Source of the DNA: Paraspadella gotoi
Taxonomy: Eukaryota > Chaetognatha
DNA length: 64,000 nucleotides
Reading direction: 5' to 3'
Assembly (NCBI GenBank): GCA_051294375.1
Contig: CM119270.1
Span: 3,709,010-3,773,009 of the forward strand
Shown: piece after piece, positions 1 to 11,284 of the stretch
Layout: each line of letters opens with the position of its first letter
How positions within the stretch are numbered: position 1 is the first letter of the stretch
Notes under the pieces: generated by a model
Told to the model about the DNA's origin: nothing
Databases searched by the model: none
Seen by the model: the letters and a program-made list of their open reading frames with translations, nothing else
Position numbers and translations under genes: made by a program

Positions 1-180
1 TGACGGGAGTAAACGAGGGCAAAGAGATTAGCGATTGGAAAATTAAAGGGAAAAAAAAAGGAAAGAAAAGAAAGAAAGAAAGAAAGAAAGAAGAAAGAAA
101 GAAAGAAAGAAAGAAAGAAGAAAGAAAAGAAGAAGAAAGAAAAAGAAAGAAAGAAAAGAAAAGAAAAGAAAGATGGAAAG
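1..180. repeat. GAAA-type polypurine tract
   Basis: The + strand from about 50 to 180 is almost pure purine, mostly imperfect GAAA and GAA units. No open frame or gene signal accompanies it. The other side of the window edge is unseen, so the full length is unknown. Confidence 0.9.
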
Positions 181-865
181 GAAGAAATAACGAATAACGT
201 CTTCATAATTATTATTATTATATTTTCTACATAGATATTTCTATTTGACACAATTAAATATGAAAATTATTCATTTATAAAATTGATATAATTTCTCTGA
301 TGAAAACATTTAATTACGGAATCTTGTCCTCGATTGTAATAAATGTAATAAGACTCAACGACAGTTTAATTACTTATAAAAATATCATTATCATGTTAAA
401 TTGTAGGAAGTCTTCAGGCCCAATAAACTAGATTGAACTACGTGGGATTCGAAAAAAAAATATTCTATAACCGGATTCGTCTCTTCTTATCAGATTGTTT
501 TTTTCTTTCTTTCAGCCTCAAATTAAATATTAAAAATTAATATTAATTAATTAACAACAGTTTTCTACGTTCAAATTAAAGTAAAAAAAAATGGCTTTGC
601 TTGATTCAATCACTCTTTTGTTTTAACTTTTCCCCTTTTGTTTCATTTTCATTTAAAAAGTCGCCACTTACTTATCCAATATCCATTCAAAATGTCTTTG
701 TTACAATTTTAATCATTAAAAACGCCAACTATTTTAAAGTTGCTTTTATTGTTCATTTTATTTTTTTGTTTTAAAAAAAAGAAAATAAACCCAAAAGATT
801 CATAAACTTCAAACAATTTTATTATCATATTTATTTTCTATCTGGCTGAACTAATAACTAGCAAT
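181..865. other. AT-rich unique sequence, no gene seen
   Basis: About 680 bp of AT-rich sequence with short homopolymers and no long open frame. I see no RNA gene, repeat period or known motif in it. Confidence 0.6.
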
Positions 866-889
866 TTACTTCAAGGCATCAACTACAAA

Positions 890-1200
890 ATTGTAAAGAA
901 AAGAAAGAAAAGAAATGATTCTTAGTAGAGGACAGTAAAAGAAAGAATAGTAGAGGACAGTAAAAGAAAGAATAGTAGAGGACAGTAAAAGAAAGAATAG
1001 TAGAGGACAGTAAAAAAAATTGTAGGGGATAGAAAAAGAAAGAAAATTGGAGGACAATAAAAGAAAAATGGTGGAGGACAGTAAAAGAAAGAAAAATACA
1101 GGACAGTAAAAGAAAGAATAGTAGAGAACAGTAAAAGAAAGAAAAGTAGAGGACAGTAAAAGCAAGAACAGTAAAAGCCAGAATAAAAAAAACAAGGACA
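890..1200. repeat. 25-bp purine-rich minisatellite
   Basis: A unit close to GTAGAGGACAGTAAAAGAAA plus about 5 bp recurs roughly ten times with increasing divergence toward 1100-1200. The long minus-strand open frames here are hydrophobic Phe/Leu/Ser strings that follow from translating a polypyrimidine strand, so I do not call a gene. Confidence 0.85.
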
Positions 1201-1590
1201 AAAGGAAAGGGGAAGACATGAATCGTCTGGGCGGATGGTGATCCTTCCGGATTAAATCGATGCATTGAAATTGCGCGTTAGAAGCGGCGGAGGACAGCAG
1301 CACCAGCTGCAGGGAATGCGGCAGCGGAGGTGGGCAGCCGCGGCAGCCAATACGAGGGCGAAGGGAGAGGGGAGCGGGTCACGTGAGGTGAGAAGGTTAT
1401 TGTGAACGGAATATCGAAAGGAATTAATTGAAGAGGGAAAGTGTGAAAATTGTGATGGAATTATGATGGAATTTTGATGGAATTGTAATGGAAGATGGAG
1501 AAGAGAAAGGATTGGACGATGGCGAAGACGACGATGAAAACAGGGCTGGGTTTCTCAAAAGACGCTGGAGCAAATTGATGGATAAGAAAA
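1201..1590. other. Mixed-composition unique sequence, no gene seen
   Basis: A short GC-richer patch at about 1265-1370 (GGCGGAGG, CAGCGGAGG type words) runs into GATGGAATT-type near-repeats at 1450-1490. No exon, RNA gene or regulatory signal can be supported. Confidence 0.5.
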
Positions 1591-1982
1591 GTGGGGGGGG
1601 GGGAAAGAGAAGAAAAAAAAAGAAAAAGAAAAGTGTAAAAATAATTAAAAATGAAATATAGATAAAATTTTTAAAAATATAACAAAGAAAAGCAACAATA
1701 TTCCATAAAAACAACAAAGAAATAAAACAATTGAGAAAAAAAAGAAAATTGAATCTGGATAGAAAAAAATACAGAAAAAAAATAAATTGAGAGAGAGAGA
1801 AAGAAAAAAAAAGAAAAAAAAAGAAAAAATAAGAAAGAAAAAAAATAAAGAAAAAACAAGAAAGAAAAAAAATTTCGATAATAAAACCGAAAAAAAAAGG
1901 AAAGGAATCTTACTCGCGGGAAAACAACGACGGAAGTTCTCTCCTTTCCAAACGTCTCTTTCAAGGTGATATCGATTATAGT

Positions 1983-2057
<75 letters not shown>

Positions 2058-2060
2058 GTA
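1590..2060. repeat. Polypurine block followed by CT microsatellite
   Basis: 1590-1895 is A-rich purine with a short GA run near 1788. A long CT tract occupies about 1988-2055, with one CTTT interruption. The GA and CT parts are in inverted orientation about 190 bp apart. Confidence 0.85.
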
Positions 2061-2154
2061 ATCTCGGTCGAGGAGGAAAATGGATTTCGCCTTCGCTTCG
2101 TCGCGACCACAAATCGTGAGACGACGTGTGACTTTTCTCTTCGATCGTCTAAAC

Positions 2155-2520
2155 TTGAAAAAAGGAGGAAAGGAAAGAAAAAAGGTGGAAAGGAAAGAAA
2201 AAAGGAGGAAAGGAAACAAAAAAGGAGAGGAGAGGAAATAAAGGAAATAAACTAATGGTACGAAAAAAAAGAAGTAAAAGCAAAGGAGGAAAGTAAAATG
2301 ACAAAACAAAAAATAAAGAAAAAAAGGAGGAAAGGAGAGATAAAAGGAGGAAAGAAAAGAAAAAAAAATAAACGAAATTATTTACAGGTAAAAGAAGAAA
2401 AAAAATAAAAGGAAGATGGAAAAAATAAAAAAAAGAATAAAGGAGGAAAAGAGAAAAGGAAATAAAAAAGAAAAAAATGAAGGAAGGAGGAAAGAAAAGA
2501 CATAAAAAAAAGAAAAGATT
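2155..2520. repeat. AAAGGAGG polypurine minisatellite
   Basis: Imperfect units around AAAAGGAGGAAAGGAAAG (about 18 bp) recur from 2158 to 2230 and decay into general A/G-rich sequence to 2520. The apparent minus-strand open frames are low-complexity Phe/Leu/Ser. Confidence 0.75.
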
Positions 2521-2699
2521 TCGACTTTAACGATTTTCGTTTAGAATTTGAATATCTATTTACGATCACGTGACAAACCTTTTTTTCTCTACGTGGATTG
2601 AGGTGGAGAATCCCTCGTTCAGTCGCCAATCTGCTTGTCAATCACGCAAGCACTGGCATTCAATAGAGATTTGCGATCTTAATTGTTACTGATGCCGTT

Positions 2700-3140
2700 G
2701 TGGAATCGTTACATACTTTTTTCTCAATCTCCGATCTCCGACCACCCAACCACCAATCACCGACCAATAACATCTTTAATCACCGATTTAATTATCCCCT
2801 GATCACCGTCCAATCACCTTTGCAATGATCGACCAATCACCTTTTTAAATCACTCCCCAATCACCGACCAATTACACACTAATCACCTTTTTAAATCACC
2901 CACAAATCAACGACGATTCACTTATTCAATCGCCTATCAATCACCTTTTAAAATCACCCACCAATCACCGAACAATCACATCTTTAATCCCATTTTTAAA
3001 TCACCCTCCAATCATCGACCAATCACCTCATCAATCACCTACCAATCACCTCATCAATCACCCACCAATCAATTTTTAAATCACCCTCCAATCACCTACC
3101 AATCACCTCATCAATCACCCACCAATCATCGACGCGCCAC
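2700..3140. repeat. Degenerate CAATCACC-type array
   Basis: Words such as CCAATCACC, ATCACCGACC and TTTTTAAATCACC recur dozens of times with irregular 7-20 bp spacing over about 430 bp. A smaller patch of the same type lies near 34838-34910. No reading frame is maintained. Confidence 0.8.
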
Positions 3141-3255
3141 TCGTTGCGCCATTTAGCCTCGCGACAAAGACGCCGTCTCTTTTTCCTCTTCATTTGACAT
3201 TCGTTTCCCCGGCCTCTCTCTCCAAGCGTCGCAGCGAGAAACTAATTCTTCAATA

Positions 3256-3298
3256 GTGAGAGGAGAGAGAGAGAGAGAGAAGAGAGGAGAGGAGAGAG

Positions 3299-3330
<32 letters not shown>

Positions 3331-3375
3331 GATGAAGAGAGAGAGAAGGAGAGAAGAAAGAGAGAGGAGAGATGA
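3256..3375. repeat. Imperfect GA microsatellite
   Basis: GAGAG runs with GAGGA interruptions on the + strand. The flanks show no gene signal. Confidence 0.9.
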
Positions 3376-3655
3376 CAGCAGAGAGCGAAGTGGCCTGTTT
3401 GTCTTCCGCATTTTCGCAATTTGTTATCTTTCTGTTTGGCTTCTGCTTTCTTCGCCCTACAGAGTGTTGTTTGGGCGAATGTGGATAGGGCGAAGAAGGA
3501 GTAGAGAGTAGAGAGAGTTTAGTCAGGTGAGACCTGAGGAGAGTAGGCTTGTTTCTCGTCTTGCTGCTGCTTCTCTCTGGCTATCTTTGCGTCTCTTCTG
3601 CTCTCTCGTGTCGTTCTCTCTTCATGCTCTGCTCTGCATTGCTCGTGTCCGTCTA

Positions 3656-3680
3656 NNNNNNNNNNNNNNNNNNNNNNNNN
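3656..3680. other. Assembly gap of 25 N
   Basis: Exactly 25 Ns. The same length recurs at 9625, 32221 and 53778, which suggests a fixed placeholder rather than a measured gap. Confidence 0.98.
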
Positions 3681-3764
3681 ACTCACTTTCCTTTTAAACA
3701 AACAACATGCAAAACATTCAAAATTCATTTTTTCTCAACACCGAATTTCATCTGGATCCCATGA

Positions 3765-4575
3765 GTGCCTCAAAGCACCAAGGCCGCACCCCGCAGCCGC
3801 TGCAGCCGCTGCCGCCCGCCGCCGCAGCCGATGCGCCCCTCAGCAACCATCTGTTCCGCCTCTGGCGTTGGAGCTTTCAAGGTGGGCGCCCGTTCAAATG
3901 CCACTGTCGCGCCCGGCCACCCCACCGCAGTCGGCGCGAAGGCCGCCGCCGCCGTAGCCCCTCACGTGTCGCAGAAAAAAAGCCCACGTCAGCAAGTCTA
4001 ACATTATCGTCGTCGTCGTCGTCGTCGTCGTCAGTCGCTATCCTCACACAATCACCCCTCTCGCAACCGATCTCAACCCCCTGACAGCCCATCGCGGGTA
4101 TCGCGCGCTCCTTGACGGACTTGTGGCTTGCCCCCGACGGCGAGCACCCCTGTCGCTACGCCCTTTTGCCCCGATAACCCGGCCCGCTCCGCGAAGCGTC
4201 GGGGCAGAGCGGGCCTTTGTCCCCGCTCTCTTCGTTTGCTTCTTCTTTCAATCGGCAGTGGGGCCGATGCAAGCGGCGTGCGCAGCGGCGGCGGCTGCGG
4301 CGTCCAGCGGCAGTTGTCGACGCCCTTCTTCTCTGCCGACGCCGAGCATGCGAGTGGGACGGATTGCAGTTTCACTGGACGCCATGCAAACCCACGGGCG
4401 CCGCCAGCTTCTGCAAACGATGAACTTCGGTTCTGAAGCAGGCGCCGCAGACTGCAGGCAGCCGCCGCTAGAACCGGCGTCTTTTTCACAACCGGGAGAC
4501 TTCGATGCGGCGTCACGTTTTTCTCTCCGGCGCCATTCTTGGGCGTCGGGTTTCCAACCTCGCGCTCTGGTGAGT
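3765..4575. other. GC-rich island, no gene assigned
   Basis: An 800-bp GC-rich island in a generally AT-rich window, with an embedded GTC run at 3997-4033. Open frames exist in several phases on both strands (Ala/Pro/Arg-rich, up to about 150 codons), as expected from high GC content. I recognise no domain and see no convincing splice-site pair. It could be a CpG-rich promoter or exon region, or a GC-rich repeat. Confidence 0.35.
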
Positions 4576-4577
4576 TG

Positions 4578-4596
4578 AAGGGAGAGAGAGAGAGAC

Positions 4597-4635
<39 letters not shown>

Positions 4636-4646
4636 AGAGGAGAGAG

Positions 4647-4680
<34 letters not shown>

Positions 4681-4934
4681 GAGAGTTGAGAGAGAGAGCA
4701 GAGAAGAGAGAGGAGAGAGAAGAGAGAGAGAGAGTAGACGAGAGATGCGAGAGAAAAGAGGGCGGAAAAACAAGCAAAACTGAGGAGCTTTTAGAAAGGT
4801 AAAGGATCAATGTATTATGCAAATTCGACCATAGCGAAAAAAAAGAGAGAGAGGTTATGGGGGTGAAGCGAAAGAGAAGACTTAGAGAAGCGTACAGCCT
4901 TTAGACAACTACAGTGGCGGCGGTCGATAACGAA

Positions 4935-4971
<37 letters not shown>

Positions 4972-5180
4972 AGAGAGAGACGTATGAGAGAGAGAGAGAA
5001 GAGAGAGAAAGCGAGAGAGAAAAGACGAGAGATGAGACGCACATCGCAAATCGAGTCGAGAAGTGAATTGGAGGAGTAGAAAGAAAATCGGGGAATGAGA
5101 AACCATTAATCACAGTCGGCCTCCGTCGGGATATGAGCGCCGAGCGACGGCAAGAGGAGAGAGAAAGACGAAGGGAGAAG

Positions 5181-5231
<51 letters not shown>

Positions 5232-5235
5232 AGAA
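4578..5235. repeat. Cluster of GA microsatellites
   Basis: Imperfect GA tracts at about 4578-4740, 4937-5030 and 5155-5230, all with purines on the + strand. Between them are short mixed sequences without gene signals. Confidence 0.9.
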
Positions 5236-5332
5236 TGAGAACCCATTTGTAAACAGAGAAAATCGTCTTTGGAGACAAACTTTTAGGACTTTTCAAAGCT
5301 TCTCTATTTCTCCGACGATGAAGAGAAAGTGA

Positions 5333-5455
5333 AGGGTGGAGGGTGGAAGAGTGAGAGGGTGAGAGAGTGAGAGGGAGAGAGGGTGAGAGGTAGAGAGGGT
5401 AAAGCGTGAGAGAGTGAGAGGGTGAGAGAGAGAGAGAGGGTGGGAGTGAATTGAA
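5333..5455. repeat. 8-bp GAGAGGGT/GAGAGAGT minisatellite
   Basis: An eight-base purine-plus-T unit, alternating GAGAGGGT, GAGAGAGT and GGTGGAAG variants, runs for about 120 bp. Confidence 0.75.
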
Positions 5456-5868
5456 AAGGTGGGTAAATGTGGACAATGGGTTGAAGGAAAATTAACTGAG
5501 AAAAACTGGACAATTTTAAAAGATAATACGATTATCGGAATGACGACGCTGTCGCTTTTGAATCAGAGGAAAATAATTTAACTAGTCTAAGATGATAACA
5601 ATATTATTAAGAAATGATAGCAACCGATATGAAGTGATTCATTCATTCAATAAACCATTTTGCCAATGACCTTGGACAAGCTACGGTTGGTTTAGTCCTC
5701 AATCGCTATATAATATAACTATGTACTTTTCTATATTACTAAAACTTAATGATTTTACTTATTTTTTTAAGGGAAACTTCTTTAAATTCAAAAATGGAGA
5801 GAAAATAGAAAATCGGCTCGGTCCGGAAATCCGCCCTTCACTCTAATTTGCTAAAACGGGCCGCAGTT
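5456..5868. other. AT-rich unique sequence, no gene seen
   Basis: About 400 bp without repeat structure, apart from a possible degenerate end of the small TIR family near 5808-5836 (ATCGGCTCGGTCCGGAAAT). No open frame or RNA signal. Confidence 0.45.
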
Positions 5869-6032
5869 TATCGTCATCGTCATCGTTATCGTCGTCGCTG
5901 TCGATATTGACGTCGGCGTCATTGTCATCAAGACATTGTCGTAATAGTCATCGTCATCTTCGTCGTCATCTTCGTCGTCGTTTTCGTCGTCGTTTTCGTC
6001 GTCATCTTCGTCGTCGTTTTCGTCGTCAATCC
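5869..6032. repeat. ACG-class triplet repeat (CGT/CGTC/TTCGTC)
   Basis: The + strand holds GTC, ATC and TTC triplets in strict 3-bp phase. The minus strand therefore reads as Asp/Glu/Asn strings (DDENDDEDDDEN) for about 40 codons. Such acidic strings are a by-product of the repeat, and no adjoining exon can be recognised. Confidence 0.85.
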
Positions 6033-6230
6033 CCCGAAAAAGGAGCCGGAAAAAAAAATAGAAAACGTGAAATCTTTTGGGGTTTGTCGGAAGTGGGCGG
6101 AACTCTGGACGATTAGTCGGACATAAAAGAGATTTGTGGGAAAATATTAGGAATACATAAATGAAAACGGAGAGAGGGATTAAGCCAAAGTTAAAACTGT
6201 TAAGTGCGTTAATATTTGAGATGGAACGGG

Positions 6231-6232
<2 letters not shown>

Positions 6233-6262
<30 letters not shown>
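6233..6262. repeat. GA microsatellite
   Basis: About 15 GA units, followed by a short unique spacer before the larger GA tract at 6472. Confidence 0.9.
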
Positions 6263-6266
<4 letters not shown>

Positions 6267-6471
6267 CAAATAAATGGAAAGAGGCTTTAAAGAAACGACA
6301 TAGAGAGAATACATCGCTGACGGGATGAAAAAGATTTGCAGTTTTTAAGGAAAAACCGAAAAAGAGCGTAATCCCATTCCTTGCATTGCATTTCAAAGTC
6401 ATTTTCTTTGGTCCCTTCACCCCTTCAACACTCCCCCGGAGAGGTGGGGGGTATAATTAGGCAAAATGGAG

Positions 6472-6499
6472 AAGGAGAGAGAGAGAGAGAGAGAGATGG

Positions 6500-6539
<40 letters not shown>

Positions 6540-6540
6540 G
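6472..6540. repeat. GA microsatellite
   Basis: An interrupted GA run on the + strand with one ATGGAGAG interruption near 6496. Confidence 0.9.
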
Positions 6541-7238
6541 AATCGAGAGAGCAGCTCCGAGAGATACTCAACATCTATAAATTTCAACAGTAATCTGTCA
6601 TGTCGTTGTTGGTTGTTTGTTGTTGTTATTTTTTTTGACGTCGCGTCGGCCGACGGCGCGCCAAAACAAACAACAACAAACAACGGACAAACAACACTCA
6701 GAAACCCACATGTCGTCTCTTTAATTATTAATCTAGGTTTTTTCTTGATTCCTTCCCAATTGCCGGAGGAAGGAATGGCAATCTCTCTCATCACCTCGGT
6801 CTCTCTCTCATTGTAGTCTCGTCGATCGGACTCCGATCATTGTGATCCAATCATTCTCTCTCGAGCCTCTCACTCAAATTCAATAAACTCGTCACCAAAT
6901 TATCTGCCTCAATATCTTGACTTCTTGCTCTCTCATCTTTCCTCCATTCTCAACTATTTCAATTTCCTCTCTGTCTTCAGCACGTCTAACATCCCAAGCT
7001 CATATTTCACATGATCTCGTTTCTTTTCTCTTTCCTTTCCCCTCTCACACTTTAATTCTTTGTGCTTGGTTAAAAGAATAATGTGGAAATTGAAAAATTA
7101 TTTTAAAAATGCTGAATAGTGAATAATATATTAGATGAAATAACAGAAGAAAAAAAGAAAGAAAAAGAAAAAGTCAAAAGAAACTTGTTCTTTTCTCCGA
7201 ATCTTTATTTCCAAATTTTGTTTCGGCACTTAAAATTT
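6541..7238. other. Unique sequence, no gene seen
   Basis: Mixed composition with TCTCTC-containing words at 6780-6970. A short near-palindromic stretch lies around 6640-6690, where GTTGTTTG words face CAAACAAC words across a GC-rich centre (GCGTCGGCCGACGGCGC). No coding signal was recognised. Confidence 0.45.
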
Positions 7239-7312
7239 GGCCCAAAATTAGGCCCAAAAATTGGGCCCGAAATTGGGCCCAAAAATGAACCAAAAAAATC
7301 GTGCCCAAAATT
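7239..7312. repeat. GGGCCC-containing short tandem repeat
   Basis: Four to five imperfect units of about 14 bp of the type GGGCCCAAAAATT, containing the GGGCCC palindrome. Adjacent open frames are simply GPKLGPK-type translations of the repeat. Confidence 0.7.
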
Positions 7313-7382
7313 GGACTCGTGTTTCTTTAACCCAATTGGAATCGACGTCAACCGCCGACGTCGTTTATCAACCGAGAAAAAA

Positions 7383-7591
7383 NNNNNNNNNNNNNNNNNN
7401 NNNNNNNNNNNNNNNNNNNNNNNNNNNNNNNNNNNNNNNNNNNNNNNNNNNNNNNNNNNNNNNNNNNNNNNNNNNNNNNNNNNNNNNNNNNNNNNNNNNN
7501 NNNNNNNNNNNNNNNNNNNNNNNNNNNNNNNNNNNNNNNNNNNNNNNNNNNNNNNNNNNNNNNNNNNNNNNNNNNNNNNNNNNNNNNNNNN
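7383..7591. other. Assembly gap of 209 N
   Basis: The gap starts after an A-run and ends in a run of nine C. Confidence 0.98.
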
Positions 7592-7689
7592 CCCCCCCCC
7601 GTCCTCAAACTTAATTTGGTCAAACGAGGCAGCGTCTCGCAAGGTAAGTGAAAAGGAAACTGGGTAAGGTTTTTTTTTATAAACAATCC

Positions 7690-7975
7690 TTTGTCGGCAA
7701 GGGTCGCTAAGGTAACGGCCATGTTGGAAGCGACCATGTCAGCAGGAGCCGCTTTGGTCGTGGCTATGTCGACAGCGGCTCTGTTGGCAGTGGCCGCTTC
7801 CGCAGCAGAGATGCTGGCAGACGCCATGTCGGCAAAGGCCGATCTGGCACAGGCCGTGTCGGCAAAGGCCGCTAGGGCACAGTCCATGTAGGCAAAAGTC
7901 GCTAGGGCACTGTCCATGTAGGCAAAAGTCGCTCGGGCACAGTCCATGTAGGCAAAAGCCGCTCCTGCAGCAGCG
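7690..7975. repeat. 30-bp minisatellite with decapeptide periodicity
   Basis: A unit close to GTAGGCAAAAGTCGCTAGGG plus CACAGTCCAT repeats about nine times, cleanest at 7880-7970 and diverging toward 7690. Because 30 is divisible by three, frames stay open. The minus strand reads about 130 codons up to the gap, with an alanine-rich ten-residue repeat (AFAYMDCARAT, AFADMASAS), and the + strand reads AMSAGAALVV-type units. It could be a repetitive exon on the minus strand, but no start context, splice signal or flanking domain supports that. Confidence 0.8.
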
Positions 7976-8044
7976 ATCCCCAAATTTCCCTTTTTGACTC
8001 CCGTTGCTTTATTTGCTCTGGCGGAAGATTCGCGCTGTTCTTTT

Positions 8045-8285
8045 ATTATTCATGCAATTTTAGCGGGAAAAATGGGAGGAAAATGATATAAGAAAAAAGG
8101 AAAAGAAAAGGAAAAAAGGAATGAAAAAGATATAAAGAAAAAAGGAAAAGAATAGGAAAGAAAAAAAGGAATGAAAAAGAAATAAAAAGGCCAAAAAATA
8201 TAAACACAAAAAAAGAAATGAAAAAAAAGGAAAAAAATGAAACAAAAAGAAAAGAAAAGGAAAAAAAAGGGAAAAAAAAGGAGCC
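8045..8285. repeat. A/G-rich polypurine tract
   Basis: Imperfect GAAAAAGGAA units over about 240 bp. The minus-strand Phe-rich open frames are translations of this low-complexity strand. Confidence 0.85.
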
Positions 8286-8640
8286 TAAATCTTTGTTTTC
8301 GTTTCGCAGAATGAGAGACAATAAGCTATCATTAATGTGAAGATCTGACAGGATTTACAAGCAAATCATTGAATTAGTTTTTAGTTATAAACTTACTTAA
8401 TAGTAATAAAATAAAAAGAAATATATGGATAAAACGGAATTTAAGAGACCAGACTGTCCAGTGTTTATCTTTTTTTACTCTATTTTTGGCAACAAAAAGA
8501 AAAATTCTTAAATTCTTTTCTTAGAAAAGGACGAAATCTTTCGCCATAAAATCTCAACCATTTTTGTACCCAAAAAAAAGTAAACAGAAATGCAACCAAA
8601 ATCTCAGCTTTGTTGCCCCACAATAAGACTCTCTGTTTCG
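8286..8640. other. AT-rich unique sequence, no gene seen
   Basis: About 350 bp with no repeat period and no convincing open frame. Confidence 0.5.
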
Positions 8641-8649
8641 CGGCCACAA

Positions 8650-9035
8650 AATCCAATTCACCCTCTCACACCTCACCCCTTCCTGACACCTCACACTTCC
8701 CTCACATCTCACCCTTCACTCACACCTCACTCCTCCCCTCACACCCGCCCCAGCACAGCACTGCCACTTTGTCGCCCACCATCAAGATCTCTGCTTTCGC
8801 GGCTACACACATCCCCGACATTCACGCTCTACCACCTCACCCTCCTCTCGACATACACTTTCACACACCTCTCACCTCTCCCACTCCACCCCTCACTCAG
8901 CTCCTCGCCAACCCATCACACCTCACTTCTAACGTCCCCCGCTACCCGCTCCCTCGACACCTCAGTCTCGCTCACCACCATAATCTCACATACCGCTACC
9001 ATTACGACTATCGCGCCCATCCTGCACACCTCAGA
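8650..9035. repeat. CTCACAC-type pyrimidine/A array
   Basis: CCTCACACCTCACC-like words recur irregularly on the + strand, interrupted near 8755-8830 by more complex sequence. The two overlapping + strand open frames (216 and 241 codons) are Pro/Ser/Thr/His-rich and run straight into the following GA tract, so they are probably compositional. Confidence 0.6.
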
Positions 9036-9134
9036 CTGCCTCCCTTCACCACACAATTCGCGGCCCAATATTTTTTTTCAATTCCAGAGTGCTCCCGATA
9101 TTTTCTCCAGATTCCCTTTGAAAAAAAAAAAGCC

Positions 9135-9135
<1 letters not shown>

Positions 9136-9200
<65 letters not shown>

Positions 9201-9230
9201 GAAGAAGAGAGAGAGAGAGAAGAGAAGGAA
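9136..9230. repeat. GA microsatellite
   Basis: A long GA run on the + strand, followed by GGAAGAAG-type purine sequence to about 9420. Confidence 0.9.
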
Positions 9231-9419
9231 GTCGGGGTGACAGTATCATCTGGGTCCCGGGATGGGAAGAGTAATGGAAAATTAAGGAGTACAGGGGGAA
9301 GGGAGAAGGAGGAAAGGAACGGCGGAGAGAAGTAAGGGAGGAGGAAAGGAAGGCGCCAAAGAGAGAAAGGAAAAAGAGAGAAAGAAAAAAGGGCAACAGG
9401 ATGATCGCGACGAGAGGAA

Positions 9420-9580
9420 AGAGAGGGACGGCGCCTTTCCCCTTTTCCATTTCCTGACCCTGAGCGGGCGGCGCCCCGCGTGGATGGACCCCGGATGTGG
9501 GCCGAGGACCCGGGATGGAGGGGGAGGCGGAGGAGGGGGAGGGCTGTCAACTGGATCTGGATTAGCAGAGGGAAGAGGTG
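9420..9580. other. GC-rich patch
   Basis: A 160-bp GC-rich stretch (GGCGGCGCCCCGCG, GGACCCGGGATGGAG) between purine tracts. No gene signal. Confidence 0.4.
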
Positions 9581-9581
9581 A

Positions 9582-9649
9582 GAGAGAGAGATGAGAGGAG
9601 AGAGAGAGAGAGAGAGAGAGGAGANNNNNNNNNNNNNNNNNNNNNNNNN

Positions 9650-9681
<32 letters not shown>

Positions 9682-9682
9682 C
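9582..9682. repeat. GA microsatellite broken by a 25-N gap (9625-9649)
   Basis: GA repeats lie on both sides of a 25-N gap, so the true repeat length is unknown. Confidence 0.95.
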
Positions 9683-10090
9683 CGGAGAATAGCTTCTCCG
9701 TCACGACAGGGGCCAAAGATGTCGCGATTTTGGGAGAAAAACTAAAAAAATAAATAAGATTCTATTCTTTAATAATTAAATAATATAAGAAAAAGAAGAT
9801 AGAAAGTGAGTTTAACTAAATACATACAATTTAATAAGGCTACAACTGGCTAGATTAAATTCAGTCAGTTTGTACTCATCTCATCTCATCGACAAATAGA
9901 GGCTCCAGTTTAATCTATTTTCATTAAAGTTTAAACTCAGAAAATGAAGAAAAAAAAGAAGAAAATTTGCGTTGATAAAAAGAAGAAAAAATGTTTGAAA
10001 GGAAAAGAAGAAAAAATCTGAGAAAATAAAAAGAGAGAAAAAAAACCAAGGACAAAGATAAAAAAAGAGGAGGAAAATAAAAAATATCTA
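9683..10090. other. AT-rich sequence, no gene seen
   Basis: AT-rich unique sequence becoming A/G-rich after 9940. Nothing recognisable. Confidence 0.5.
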
Positions 10091-10097
10091 AATAAAT

Positions 10098-10114
10098 GAA
10101 TAAATAATAAAAAA

Positions 10115-10209
<95 letters not shown>

Positions 10210-10216
10210 AGTAAAA

Positions 10217-10288
<72 letters not shown>

Positions 10289-10296
10289 AAAAAAAA
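10098..10296. repeat. Compound AAAT then GAAA tetranucleotide tract
   Basis: About 28 uninterrupted AAAT units (10098-10211) are followed after GTAAAAA by about 19 GAAA units (10219-10293). The two tetranucleotides differ by one base, and their abutment suggests one arose from the other. Confidence 0.95.
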
Positions 10297-10559
10297 GAAA
10301 GAGATTTGAATTTGTAATTCGAGAGATTTTCTTTTGCTCACGATCTCCTTTTTCCCTTTTATTCGAAACGACCTCCAGCGGTCATTTCAAAGCTGCCATT
10401 TTCGTGGAAGACGCAGCGCCCTTCTCGAAAAAGAAAAGCATGGAAAATATTTAGCATAACGGAACATTATTCATAACATTCTTTGAAACATTATGCCACT
10501 TCATTGATAGAGAAGCCAGGTACTCTGGGAGTGAATAAACGAGACTGTGAGAGAGTCTT

Positions 10560-10700
10560 GATTGAAAGCTTGCAGGAACCTGCTATGTCATTATCTTGTA
10601 AGAGTGATGGAGGCCTCAAACCATCAAAGCCTGTCCAAAGTCAGGGGAAAGATAGCTTATTTATTAAATGAATGGATAATTTTTATATTGATTGTACCAA
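10560..10700 (+). repeat. Dispersed repeat R1, copy 1
   Basis: Starts near GATTGAAAGCTTGCAGG, then TTGTAAGAGTGATGGAGG, AGCCTGTCCAAAGTCAGGGG and TTGTACCAATGTCAT. The same words in the same order occur at 19808-19910 and 38803-38930, and in part at 27950-28005, all on the + strand. The unit is roughly 100-150 bp. No TIRs, poly-A tail or tRNA promoter boxes were seen, so its class is unknown. Confidence 0.75.
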
Positions 10701-11284
10701 TGTCATTATATTATAACCTCATTATAAGCAAACCTTAAAGTCCGTATAAAATATAACGCAGGAGACTCCTATTCCCAGTAAGATTATCTCACATCAGCTG
10801 ACTGCTCTCTCTACCCAGTGCAAGTTAAGCAAGCAAAAGAAGCTAAAATGTTGTTTAGACCGTGTCAAAAAACTAAAAACTAAAACAAAACAACAAAACA
10901 AAAATGTAAATAAACAAATTGGAAAAGTGAGGGATTTTTTTTTCGTTTTATTTATTCATAGAATTTCATTTTTGATTATAAAATTTTTATTGATAAAAAA
11001 AAAATTAGAAATTAAGAATTCTTGGAAATGCTTATGTCGAAAGATACATCGATAATATTAATAAAATAGTTTTAGTCGTTTCATTTTTAATCTTATTCAA
11101 ATCGTTTTGAAGTTGATCCAATAAAATCGAAACATCAATGAATCAAAAAACGAGAAAATGGCTCTTTAGCGGATTCGCTTTAAGCCTACTCCACGGTGCT
11201 AACAATAAGAATGATAATAAGGGAGCTCGATGCAGCGCGCTGATCTGATTCTCTGGAATTAATAATTCAGAGGGGAAGACTGAC
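10701..11284. other. AT-rich unique sequence, no gene seen
   Basis: About 580 bp of A/T-rich sequence with no repeat period or RNA signal. Confidence 0.5.

Noticed and set aside
2700-3140. CRISPR-like regularly spaced repeats in the CAATCACC array
   Set aside because: Spacing is irregular, spacers are not unique sequence and the context is eukaryotic. It is a degenerate short tandem repeat.
3765-4575. CpG island with a gene
   Set aside because: GC-rich with several open frames, but no frame is preferred, no splice pair is convincing and no domain is recognised. Kept only as a GC-rich island.
8590-9335. Two overlapping + strand frames of 216 and 241 codons, Pro/Ser/Thr/His-rich
   Set aside because: They overlay a CTCACAC-type repeat and continue into GA microsatellite (RERERE). 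No homologous domain was recognised, and two frames are open at once.
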